Shown: piece after piece, positions 1 to 6,116 of the stretch | Numbering within the stretch: the first letter of the stretch is position 1 | How the letters are laid out: each line of letters opens with the position of its first letter | The notes under the pieces: model-generated | The model's input: the letters and a program-made list of their open reading frames with translations, nothing else | Databases searched by the model: none | Told to the model about the DNA's origin: nothing | Source: Clostridia bacterium | Lineage (GTDB): Bacteria > Bacillota_A > Clostridia > Oscillospirales > Acutalibacteraceae | Direction: 5' to 3' | Length of the DNA stretch: 7,448 nucleotides | Assembly (NCBI GenBank): GCA_024699005.1 | Contig: JAILQN010000357.1 | Coordinates: forward strand, 1-7,448 | Program-made: the position numbers and the translations under genes

Positions 1-440
1 GGACGCACAGATGGGAGCTCAACACCCTCACAATGGGCGGGACTTTCGACCTGCTGCAGCAGGAGAGGATCCCGCTGCTCCTGAACACCGCCTGCGGCGT
101 AAATATGGGGCAGATATATGCCGTCATGTCGGAATTCCCGCGTCTGACCGCCGTGATCGCCGATTCGGACTGCTGGCCCAACGCCAGGCGGCTGTATCCG
201 CTGGCTTATAAATACGAAAATCTGCGGCTCGATCTGTCCTACGTCATGGACGCCGGCGGCGTAGAGGACATGGTCTCCCGCTTCGGCGCGGAAAAGCTGC
301 TCTTCGGCACGGCTTTCCCGTACAGGTACACCGGCTCCATGCTCGCCGTAGTGCGCAGCGCCGATATCTCCGAAACCGACAGGGAAAAGATATTCGGACT
401 TAATCTTATCAAAATGCTTGAGGAGGCGGGGCTGAAATGA
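1..440 (+). CDS. Amidohydrolase_2-family protein, C-terminal part, probable metal-less paralogue
   Basis: The reading frame is open from base 3 and enters from outside the window, so the N-terminus is missing. An internal ATG at 33 is not a credible start because the coding frame continues upstream of it. The visible part matches the C-terminal half of TIM-barrel hydrolases of the Amidohydrolase_2 type and aligns by eye with the next gene: LLLNT against LLLHT, VIADSD against ICGHSF, LLFGTAFP against VLFGTDLP, and ISETDREKIFGLN against ITDRDRENIFHLN. At all three places where the neighbour has a metal ligand (His, His, Asp), this protein has Asn (codon 84-86), Ser (165-167) and Ala (312-314). 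I infer that it is a catalytically inactive paralogue, perhaps a partner or regulator of the next protein. The N-terminal HxH site cannot be seen. The gene overlaps the next one by ATGA, so the two are co-translated. Confidence 0.8.
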   Translation, partial: THRWELNTLTMGGTFDLLQQERIPLLLNTACGVNMGQIYAVMSEFPRLTAVIADSDCWPNARRLYPLAYKYENLRLDLSYVMDAGGVEDMVSRFGAEKLLFGTAFPYRYTGSMLAVVRSADISETDREKIFGLNLIKMLEEAGLK

Positions 441-1264
441 TCAACTCAAAAAGCGAACTCGCGTCTTACTTCTGGCGGAACGGAAAACTGCCCTGCCCGG
501 TAATGGATTTTCACGCCCACATGGACGAGCATCCGCAGATATATTTTCCGTTTTCGGACTCTGACGATATGATCGCGGATATGGATAAAAACGGAGTCAG
601 GACTCTCTTTTTCTGCGGACACTTCGCGCTTGACGATCCGCTGTACGGCGAAAAATACAACGTCGCCGCCGTAAGGAAACACCCGGAGCGCCTGCGCGCC
701 TATCACATAATACATTCCCGTCACGCCGCCCCGGAGCGCGATATACGTGAGGTCGATGAGAATCCGGACGTGTACGTCGGATTCAAGATCCTCGGTGATT
801 ACGAAAAAACGTCCGTAGCCGATCCCGTGAACGATCCGTATTACGAATACCTTGACCGGACGAAAAAACTGCTGCTTCTGCACACCTGGGGCGGATCGCC
901 CTTTGACGACGCGGACAAAGTGGAAGATATCGCGAAACGGTTTCCGGATATACGCATGATCTGCGGTCATTCGTTCTTTTCCCGCCAAATCGAAGCCGCG
1001 GAGAGGCTTAAAAAGTACCCGAACGTATATTTCGAACTGACGGCGGTGCCGATAATCAGGGGATATCTTGAGGATATCGTCGGCGCCATAGGGAGCGACA
1101 GGGTGCTCTTCGGCACCGACCTGCCGTGGTTCTCCACCATGCACGGCGTGGGGATGGTGCTCGGCGCGGATATCACCGACCGCGACCGCGAAAACATCTT
1201 CCACCTTAACGGAGAAAAACTGCTTGCCGGTTCCGGGGTCGATAAAGCGGGTCTGCTTCTCTGA
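437..1264 (+). CDS. Amidohydrolase_2-family metal-dependent hydrolase
   Basis: This 275-residue protein is a complete TIM-barrel hydrolase of the Amidohydrolase_2 (amidohydrolase superfamily) type, probably cytoplasmic; no signal peptide is visible. It has the expected ligand set in order: DFHAH with His26 and His28 on strand 1, Lys117 in GFKI, His149 in LLLHT, His178 in ICGHS, and Asp228 in LFGTDLP. The family hydrolyses or decarboxylates small cyclic or aromatic substrates; the substrate here cannot be read from sequence. The ATG at 437 overlaps the upstream stop codon (ATGA) and follows AGGAGG at 421-426, which fixes the start. The pairing with a related but ligand-poor gene suggests a heteromer or a duplicated operon in which one copy has lost catalysis. 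Base composition is GC-rich like the right-hand flank, so this is probably native chromosome. Confidence 0.88.
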   Translation: MINSKSELASYFWRNGKLPCPVMDFHAHMDEHPQIYFPFSDSDDMIADMDKNGVRTLFFCGHFALDDPLYGEKYNVAAVRKHPERLRAYHIIHSRHAAPERDIREVDENPDVYVGFKILGDYEKTSVADPVNDPYYEYLDRTKKLLLLHTWGGSPFDDADKVEDIAKRFPDIRMICGHSFFSRQIEAAERLKKYPNVYFELTAVPIIRGYLEDIVGAIGSDRVLFGTDLPWFSTMHGVGMVLGADITDRDRENIFHLNGEKLLAGSGVDKAGLLL

Positions 1265-1283
1265 GCAGCGTACTGCACGTCAC

Positions 1284-1337
1284 GTCCGGCGAAGCCGGAC
1301 ATATCGCGTCGAACGAAGTGAGACATTTCGCATATGC
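1284..1337 (+). repeat. Ladder of short extragenic hairpins
   Basis: Just after the hydrolase stop there is a perfect 7-bp stem GTCCGGC/GCCGGAC with a GAA loop (1284-1300). A second 7-bp stem follows, CGAAGTG/CATTTCG with an AGA loop (1314-1330), and then the palindrome GCATATGC (1330-1337). The second stem has one G-T pair, which pairs as G-U only in + strand RNA, so the structure probably works in the 3' end of the hydrolase transcript. No T-run follows either stem, so neither is a classical rho-independent terminator. Rows of small hairpins with purine triloops like these look like the repetitive extragenic palindromes of some gut Clostridia; that family assignment is inference. Confidence 0.6.
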
Positions 1338-1531
1338 AAAGAAGATAAATCGCGGAAAAAAAGTATATTATCAAGGATGAAGGTCTTTTTCGCTATGCTA
1401 TATAGTACACGCTAATCGGTCAGGCACTGAAAACCAACAATAATACTGTTCATAATATTTCGAAATATATATATTATATTATTATATTTAATGTCTTTCA
1501 ACTGCTTTCCGCAATAATCCATTTTACTTGG
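1331..1531. other. AT-rich intergenic DNA at the presumed left island edge
   Basis: No supported gene lies here. Composition falls sharply from the GC-rich hydrolase genes to a run made almost only of A and T around 1451-1490. It contains a perfect 14-bp palindrome ATATTTCGAAATAT at 1455-1468. No GC-rich stem with a T-run is visible for ending the leftward operon that stops at 1532. I found no direct repeat of useful length shared with the right-hand boundary near 6990-7085. Confidence 0.5.
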
Positions 1532-2743
1532 TTATTCGCTGATTGATTTAATATTCAGATGTAGAACTTTACTTTCGGGGACAGATTCCGGTTCTATAGT
1601 TCCGGCCTTTAATCCCATGATATCTGTCAAGTCATTATCTGAAAGAATTATTCCAGACTGTGCCAGACGAATTCTTAACTCATGCGAATCCAGATATTCG
1701 CCGTCAAACAGAGCATCCAGTGTGCTTTGAAAAATGGTGCTGTTAAGTTCACCTGGAACATCTCCTGGTTCTTTCTTTCTCCAACCGTTTTGGGAAACCT
1801 GTCTCATCATGTAGGAAAACTGATTTCCAGATATGATTTCAAGCTGACGAGCACGGTACATCATAGCCTGTATGGAAACACGCCATTTTTTCTTCAGATG
1901 CTTGTAATAATTGATTTCTGTGGCGTACGGCAGTACATCTCTTGTAAAAGATGATTTTGGTAGCAGGAGGGCACTTGCAAACATATTTGCCTGTTTCTCT
2001 CTTGCATTAAATGCATCCTTGTCCAAGTCTTCAATGCTTTCATCCCATGGATGCAGCAGGATGTGTCCAAGTTCATGTGCCATATCAAATCGAAGTCTTT
2101 CAATCGGTTTTTCTCCCAAAGCAAGTGCTATCACATACACATATCCTTGATCAAACCCTTTTCCGAGTCTTACTTTTTGACTAAAAGCATCAATTTTCGC
2201 AGCAGCATTTCTTGTGCTTGTCACGATGATTCCATTAGACTCCAAGATGTACTGCATGTTATCAATAGGGCCGCTACCGAGCTTCCATTGTATTCTAACT
2301 TGATTTGCAGCTTCTTCAATCTGCTGTATCATTTTTGCGAAGTCAACTTCGGCGAGATTATCATTCTGTTCAAAACTTACTTTAGGAAGGTTCAGCTCAG
2401 GCAGTTCTACATAATCCGTTAAAACATCATAAATTTTAGCTACATATTCTATTTTGATCTCTTGTGCCCGTTGTGATGTTTTGGTTGCTGTGGTTTGAGA
2501 GCGGAAATATATGTTGTCGGTTGCTGTAGTACATAGATCCTCGACCATGAAATAATCTGTCGGAAAGTCAAGCCCTTGGGCGATCTTAACAACATTATCA
2601 TAGGGCGGTATATTTGATTCATTTGCGTAGTTTGACAGGGACTGTTTACTTATTCCGGTCTTGACTGCGAGTTCGGTCAAGCGCATTTCCCTGAAAAGCA
2701 GAGCTTCTTTCAGCCTTGCACCATTGAATTTCTTTCTTTCCAT
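1532..2743 (-). CDS. XRE helix-turn-helix / ImmA-IrrE zinc metallopeptidase fusion
   Basis: This 403-residue protein has an XRE (Cro/cI-like) DNA-binding domain at about residues 8-62, with LTELAVKTGISKQSLSNYAN as the helix-turn-helix. A linker region follows, then an ImmA/IrrE (COG2856, DUF955) peptidase core. The zinc motif HELGH is at 223-227, with His223, Glu224 and His227, and EKQANMFASALLLP (249-262) supplies the probable third ligand, Glu249. The 140-residue C-terminal part is typical of long members. Known relatives cleave or inactivate repressors under stress (ImmA on ImmR in ICEBs1, IrrE/PprI on DdrO in Deinococcus). Xre-COG2856 pairs were also predicted by comparative genomics to be toxin-antitoxin-like stress modules. 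The ATG at 2743 is right because the HTH starts soon after it, yet no Shine-Dalgarno precedes it, and a hairpin lies 9 bases upstream. It is the second gene of an operon, 25 bases after the unknown gene. Its target is unknown. Confidence 0.9.
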   Translation of the reverse strand: MERKKFNGARLKEALLFREMRLTELAVKTGISKQSLSNYANESNIPPYDNVVKIAQGLDFPTDYFMVEDLCTTATDNIYFRSQTTATKTSQRAQEIKIEYVAKIYDVLTDYVELPELNLPKVSFEQNDNLAEVDFAKMIQQIEEAANQVRIQWKLGSGPIDNMQYILESNGIIVTSTRNAAAKIDAFSQKVRLGKGFDQGYVYVIALALGEKPIERLRFDMAHELGHILLHPWDESIEDLDKDAFNAREKQANMFASALLLPKSSFTRDVLPYATEINYYKHLKKKWRVSIQAMMYRARQLEIISGNQFSYMMRQVSQNGWRKKEPGDVPGELNSTIFQSTLDALFDGEYLDSHELRIRLAQSGIILSDNDLTDIMGLKAGTIEPESVPESKVLHLNIKSISE

Positions 2744-2752
2744 AGTTTTTTA

Positions 2753-2784
2753 TGCGAAACAAAATGATTTATGCGTGTTTCGCA
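2753..2784 (-). promoter_or_regulatory. Inverted repeat between the two leftward genes
   Basis: A perfect 9-bp inverted repeat TGCGAAACA (2753-2761) and TGTTTCGCA (2776-2784) has a 14-base loop. The loop also carries a second copy of TTTATGCG, present at 2749-2756 and 2768-2775. It covers the last codons and stop of the upstream gene and ends 9 bases before the XRE-ImmA start codon, where no Shine-Dalgarno can be seen. In leftward RNA it would fold just ahead of the start, so it could limit XRE-ImmA translation or make it depend on ribosomes leaving the upstream gene. It could equally be a DNA operator. No T-run follows, so it is not a terminator. Confidence 0.6.
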
Positions 2785-3542
2785 GCCTCCTCTTCTTTGG
2801 TGAAAATTTCAGTTCTTTTTTCTGGCTCGTTTGAAATCTTACTCTTAATTCCCGGTTTGACTTTAACAAGGCTATGTGAATCCTTTTTTACGGGTTTTGC
2901 TTCCTCGGGTACAGCAGGGGCGGTTAATGTACCAAAGTCGGGTTTAAGCATTTCCATTAATGATGCTTCCGAAACAGTACGCAGTTCCTTATCCAGCAAA
3001 AGTAATGATATGCTTGAAACCTCAAAATTAGCCGCTTCATACATTACCACATAATGATGATAGCCGTCTTCTGCATTAAATGCCATATCAACAATGGTTT
3101 CAAAATCAGCCTCATACTCTTCATCGGAAAAAGCAGCTGTATTTTCTAATCCTTCGATATGCATCTGCTCATATTCAGGCTTAAGATCACTATTGAGTTC
3201 ATGGCATAAAGATTGAAGATAGTGGGGTCTGTTTCGTTCCTTCGGTCTACGTATCCTGTCTATTGTATTTTTAGAAGAGACAGTGATGGTAATCTTGTTT
3301 TCGTTGTCAATAATCAGGCTACCTTCCCATGAATAACGCTTGAAATGTTTTAATTCGAGATTGTTATTCTGTAAGATAACCATATCACGAATATTGGTGT
3401 TGATATAATCACCGCGAAGATAAGGTACAGCGTTTCGGGTGTCGGTATTGCATTCGTTGAGATAATTACGTGTATCGAATCCCACTGCCTTGGCTACTGC
3501 TTTTACAATGTTTTCCAATTCTTTACTATTGATTGTCACCAT
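2769..3542 (-). CDS. Unknown protein, tentatively DUF5986-like, partner of XRE-ImmA
   Basis: This 257-residue soluble protein has no signal peptide or membrane segment and no catalytic motif that I recognise. The N-terminal part (1-200) looks folded: WEGSLIIDNENKITITVSS (72-90) reads as a beta hairpin and RPHYLQSLCHELNSDL (105-120) as a helix. The second of these resembles what I remember of DUF5986, an uncharacterised family; this assignment is tentative. Residues about 205-257 form a charged, Pro/Lys/Glu-rich, probably disordered tail. The ATG at 3542 follows GAGG (3554-3551) by 8 bases, a good ribosome site. It is first in the operon, 25 bases ahead of XRE-ImmA, and reads away from the restriction-modification genes. 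By context it may be the effector or the substrate of the peptidase; the exposed tail would suit cleavage, but that is speculation. Confidence 0.8.
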   Translation of the reverse strand: MVTINSKELENIVKAVAKAVGFDTRNYLNECNTDTRNAVPYLRGDYINTNIRDMVILQNNNLELKHFKRYSWEGSLIIDNENKITITVSSKNTIDRIRRPKERNRPHYLQSLCHELNSDLKPEYEQMHIEGLENTAAFSDEEYEADFETIVDMAFNAEDGYHHYVVMYEAANFEVSSISLLLLDKELRTVSEASLMEMLKPDFGTLTAPAVPEEAKPVKKDSHSLVKVKPGIKSKISNEPEKRTEIFTKEEEAAKHA

Positions 3543-3565
3543 ATAAAAAACCTCGTCTTTAATAT

Positions 3566-3643
3566 TTTGTCAACTTAATTTTCTCTGCAAGTGCGAACTC
3601 ACGTATATATTTTACATAATTTATCTGATTTGTCAAGTAAATT
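3566..3643. repeat. 13/15 direct repeat in the leftward promoter and leader, candidate operator pair
   Basis: TTTGTCAA followed by nTnAATT occurs at 3566-3580 and again at 3629-3643, identical at 13 of 15 bases and exactly 63 bases apart (six helical turns at 10.5 bp). The right copy contains the -35 hexamer of the leftward promoter and the left copy lies in the predicted leader, so a protein bound to both would block transcription. A shorter GTCAA at 3663-3667 lies 31 bases further on. The XRE domain encoded by the operon is the natural candidate to bind here; this is inference. Confidence 0.4.
3609..3636 (-). promoter_or_regulatory. Sigma-A-type promoter of the leftward operon
   Basis: On the minus strand TTGACA (3636-3631, perfect consensus) is followed after 16 bases by TAAAAT (3614-3609, five of six consensus bases). 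Transcription would start near 3602, leaving a leader of about 60 bases before the ATG at 3542. It is divergent from, and about 100 bases away from, the methyltransferase promoter. Confidence 0.6.
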
Positions 3644-3692
3644 ATAAAATAAATTTATGTGCGTCAATTATTGTTATGAATAAAGAGAACTG

Positions 3693-3721
3693 GGGGAAAA
3701 ATATTATACCGATTTTATCCC
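3693..3721. promoter_or_regulatory. Imperfect inverted repeat upstream of the methyltransferase promoter
   Basis: GGGGAAAAAT (3693-3702) and ATTTTATCCC (3712-3721) match as an inverted repeat at 8 of 10 positions with a 9-base spacer. The site ends 6 bases before the -35 hexamer at 3728, a usual place for an activator or a divergent-promoter regulator. No binding protein is known; the XRE protein or the methyltransferase RHH domain are candidates. Confidence 0.3.
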
Positions 3722-3727
3722 GCGATA

Positions 3728-3756
3728 TTGAAAAATTCATAGTTTCGTGATACAAT
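3728..3756 (+). promoter_or_regulatory. Strong sigma-A-type promoter of the restriction-modification operon
   Basis: TTGAAA (3728-3733) and TACAAT (3751-3756) are separated by 17 bases, the optimal spacing, each with one mismatch to consensus. TG at 3748-3749 gives an extended -10 element (TGATACAAT), and the DNA around it is A/T-rich. The start would be near 3763, about 28 bases before the methyltransferase ATG. It is the only clear promoter for the three rightward genes. Confidence 0.72.
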
Positions 3757-3771
3757 AAAACATATTAATTT

Positions 3772-3792
3772 ATTCTCAGAGGTGTTGAGAAT
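3772..3792 (+). promoter_or_regulatory. Perfect inverted repeat across the methyltransferase ribosome site and start codon
   Basis: ATTCTCA (3772-3778) and TGAGAAT (3786-3792) are perfect inverted 7-mers with a 7-base spacer GAGGTGT. The spacer holds most of the Shine-Dalgarno (AGAGG, 3778-3782), and the right arm ends with the first two bases of the ATG at 3791. In RNA the start codon would lie in the stem and the ribosome site in the loop. In DNA the site lies just downstream of the transcription start, a good operator position. Because the encoded protein begins with a ribbon-helix-helix domain, whose relatives bind short inverted repeats as dimers, I read it as an autoregulatory operator or translational switch. 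Confidence 0.6.
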
Positions 3793-4918
3793 GTCAAAAC
3801 AGGTTCACGTCCGTATGGATGATTCATTATACGAGGCTCTCTCTATGTACACGGGAGCCACTGGGAAGTCCATTCAGGACTGTATTTCCGTTGCCATCAT
3901 GCAGATGCTCGGCAGACAAAAAAACGAACATACGCAGCATAATGCTGACTTCACATTTATTGATCTTTTTGCGGGAATCGGCGGAATGCGTATCGCTTTT
4001 GAGCAAGCGGGCGGTCACTGTGTTTATTCCAACGAGTGGAATAAGTACAGCCAGCAGACTTACTTTGCAAACTTCGGAGATCAGCCGGACGGCGATATCA
4101 CAAAGGTGGCTGCGGAGACGATCCCCGACCACGATATCCTTGTGGCGGGCTTCCCATGCCAGCCGTTCTCAATTGCTGGCGTTTCCAAGAAACAAAGTCT
4201 TGGTCGCGCAACTGGCTTTGAGGATAAAACGCAGGGCACTCTGTTCTTTGACGTCTGCCGTATTCTCAAGGCGAAAAGGCCTAAGGCGTTCCTCCTTGAA
4301 AACGTGAAAAACCTGTGCAGCCATGACAGAGGCCGCACATTCAAAGTAATCAGAGAGGCTCTTGATGAGCTTGACTACGAGATCTATTATCAGGTAATCG
4401 ACGGTCAGGCATTTGTGCCTCAGCACCGAGAAAGGATCCTTATCGTCGGCTTCGACCGCAAACGGTATCTGCCGGAGAACATTCAGTTTGAGTTCAATAT
4501 CGTCCCAAAAGCTCCGAAACCGGTTATGAGTGATATCCTTGAAACATCCGTAGACGAGAGATACACGCTTTCCGACAAGCTCTGGAACTATCTGCAGGAC
4601 TACGCCGCGAAGCACAAGGCCGCAGGGAACGGCTTTGGTTACGGTCTTGCTCCTGTAAACGGTGTATCCCGAACGCTCAGTGCGAGATATTATAAGGATG
4701 GCTCCGAGATACTAATCGTCCAGCAAAACAAAAATCCTCGGCGACTGACGCCGAGGGAGTGTGCTCGTTTGCAGGGGTTCCCGGATACATTTATAATACC
4801 AGTGTCCGATACGCAGGCATATAAACAATTTGGCAACTCCGTGGTCGTTCCGCTGATGAGCGCCGTCGCGAAATTGATGACGGCGGAGCTGAAAAGGCTG
4901 GATTCGATATCCGAATAA
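3791..4918 (+). CDS. dcm: Dcm/M.EcoRII-type DNA cytosine-5 methyltransferase with N-terminal ribbon-helix-helix domain
   Basis: This 375-residue C5-cytosine methyltransferase transfers methyl from S-adenosylmethionine to cytosine C5 and protects host DNA from the nuclease encoded next. Catalytic motifs are in order: I IDLFAGIGG (57-65), II YSNEW (79-83), IV GFPCQPFS (120-127) with nucleophile Cys123, VI LLENVKNL (168-175), VIII QHRER (211-215), IX RRLTPRECARLQGFPD (317-332), X QFGNSVVVPL (346-355). The target-recognition stretch GNGFGYG to RTLSARYYKDGSEILI (279-309) strongly resembles E. coli Dcm and M.EcoRII, so CCWGG is the likely target; CCNGG is the main alternative. Residues 3-41, starting KQVHVRMDDSLYEALSMYTG, look like an Arc/CopG-type ribbon-helix-helix, which I do not associate with Dcm. 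In-frame GTG (3782) and TTG (3785) exist upstream, but AGAGG at 3778-3782 is correctly spaced only for the ATG at 3791. Confidence 0.95.
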   Translation: MSKQVHVRMDDSLYEALSMYTGATGKSIQDCISVAIMQMLGRQKNEHTQHNADFTFIDLFAGIGGMRIAFEQAGGHCVYSNEWNKYSQQTYFANFGDQPDGDITKVAAETIPDHDILVAGFPCQPFSIAGVSKKQSLGRATGFEDKTQGTLFFDVCRILKAKRPKAFLLENVKNLCSHDRGRTFKVIREALDELDYEIYYQVIDGQAFVPQHRERILIVGFDRKRYLPENIQFEFNIVPKAPKPVMSDILETSVDERYTLSDKLWNYLQDYAAKHKAAGNGFGYGLAPVNGVSRTLSARYYKDGSEILIVQQNKNPRRLTPRECARLQGFPDTFIIPVSDTQAYKQFGNSVVVPLMSAVAKLMTAELKRLDSISE

Positions 4919-4940
4919 CAACTTGTAGGGGTAGTGGCAT

Positions 4941-6116
4941 ATGGATAATTGCGCAGCAGAAGCCGTACAGTCGGCATTAAAGGGAACAAAGGCGTTCTGC
5001 AAGTTCCTGTCGGCAAACGATACGGGTCTAACTGGAGGTCATCAGGCTGGTATATATATCTCCAAGCCATCGATACCTATTCTCTTTGACGCACCCGGCA
5101 CAAAGGGGCAGAATATGGAGAAGTGGGTAAGAATCCAATGGATGGACGGCAACTTGACCGACAGTCGTTTTATCTACTATGGACAGGGAACCCGAAACGA
5201 GTACCGCATCACCAACTTCGGACGGGGATTCCCATATCTCCGTCCAGATTACACAGGTGCTCTTTTTGTCTTTGTGCAGAACTCCCCAGAGGATTATCAG
5301 GCGTTCGTACTGAACACCGAGGATGAGATCAATCAGTTCCTTGACGCTTTCGGTTTGAGCGCCACCGAAACTAACCGCCTGATCGACGTTCACGATGTGA
5401 ATCCCGAACTGCGGGAGCAGGCTGAAATTGAGCGGTTTATCAGCGGTCTTGAGGTTGATTTTCCGACTTCGGAGATCATGTCCGCTGCCGCCCGCGAAAT
5501 ACAGAACACCGTTTACGACCACGTTGAGTTCATCGTTTCCAATCCTGATCGCAAACTGATTGAATGGACGAACGTTGAATACAAACTGTTCCGCGCTCTT
5601 GAGTACGCTCGCTACGGTGATATAATCACCAGCGGCTTTGCCACGGTAGAGGATTTCATCGCCACGGCGAATCAAGTGCTGAACCGAAGAAAGAGCCGCG
5701 CCGGAAAAAGTCTGGAGCATCATCTGTCCGCCCTGTTCACCGGTAACGGTCTGCATTTTGAGGAGCAGGCTGTAACCGAAGGTAACAAGAAACCCGATTT
5801 TCTGTTTCCATCACAGGAAGCATACCATACGGTAACATTCCCGACCGAGAAACTCATCTCTCTTGCCGCGAAGACCACATGCAAGGACAGATGGCGTCAG
5901 GTCATAAACGAAGCCGACCGTTTGCGCGACAGACCTAAGTATCTCTGTACTCTTCAGCAGGGCATATCCACGGCGCAGCTTGACGAGATGGAAACTGAGC
6001 AAGTTGTTCTCGTTGTTCCGAAGCCCTACATCGCTTCCTATCCGAAAGATCGGAAAGATCACATCTGGACGCTCGGACGTTTCGTTGCATTTGTCAGAGA
6101 AATCGAGGGCGTATAA
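4941..6116 (+). CDS. EcoRII-family type II (type IIE) restriction endonuclease
   Basis: This 391-residue nuclease is close to the length of EcoRII (about 404). The N-terminal part (about 1-150, with GLTGGHQAGIYI at 29-40) matches the EcoRII-N effector DNA-binding domain, and the C-terminal part (about 200-391) the EcoRII-C catalytic domain. RAGKSLEHHL (253-262), PDFLFP (285-290) and LAAKTTCKDRWRQVINEA (308-325) form the nuclease core. Asp286, Tyr295, Lys311, Lys315 and Glu324 sit at a constant offset of 13 from the EcoRII residues I recall as active-site (D299, Y308, K324, K328, E337), so the enzyme should be active. Having both domains predicts EcoRII-like behaviour: cleavage at CCWGG helped by binding a second site, unlike the short PspGI form. 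The ATG at 4941 is preceded by TAGGGG (4926-4931) and by an in-frame stop at 4932-4934. It lies 22 bases after the methyltransferase and overlaps vsr by one base. Confidence 0.93.
   Translation: MDNCAAEAVQSALKGTKAFCKFLSANDTGLTGGHQAGIYISKPSIPILFDAPGTKGQNMEKWVRIQWMDGNLTDSRFIYYGQGTRNEYRITNFGRGFPYLRPDYTGALFVFVQNSPEDYQAFVLNTEDEINQFLDAFGLSATETNRLIDVHDVNPELREQAEIERFISGLEVDFPTSEIMSAAAREIQNTVYDHVEFIVSNPDRKLIEWTNVEYKLFRALEYARYGDIITSGFATVEDFIATANQVLNRRKSRAGKSLEHHLSALFTGNGLHFEEQAVTEGNKKPDFLFPSQEAYHTVTFPTEKLISLAAKTTCKDRWRQVINEADRLRDRPKYLCTLQQGISTAQLDEMETEQVVLVVPKPYIASYPKDRKDHIWTLGRFVAFVREIEGV

Noticed and set aside
446..1204. Long open frame on the minus strand opposite the second hydrolase gene
   Set aside because: It is an antisense shadow of a clearly conserved coding frame, with no recognisable domain and no ribosome site.
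1441..1500. Replication-origin-like or CRISPR-like AT-rich array
   Set aside because: No regularly spaced repeats, no repeated iterons and no associated genes; it is only low-complexity AT DNA with one palindrome.
3782..3790. GTG (3782) or TTG (3785) as the methyltransferase start
   Set aside because: They overlap the ribosome site AGAGG itself; only the ATG at 3791 has correct spacing.
5028..5756. Long open frame on the minus strand inside the EcoRII-like gene
   Set aside because: Antisense of a well-supported gene; its translation shows no family motif.
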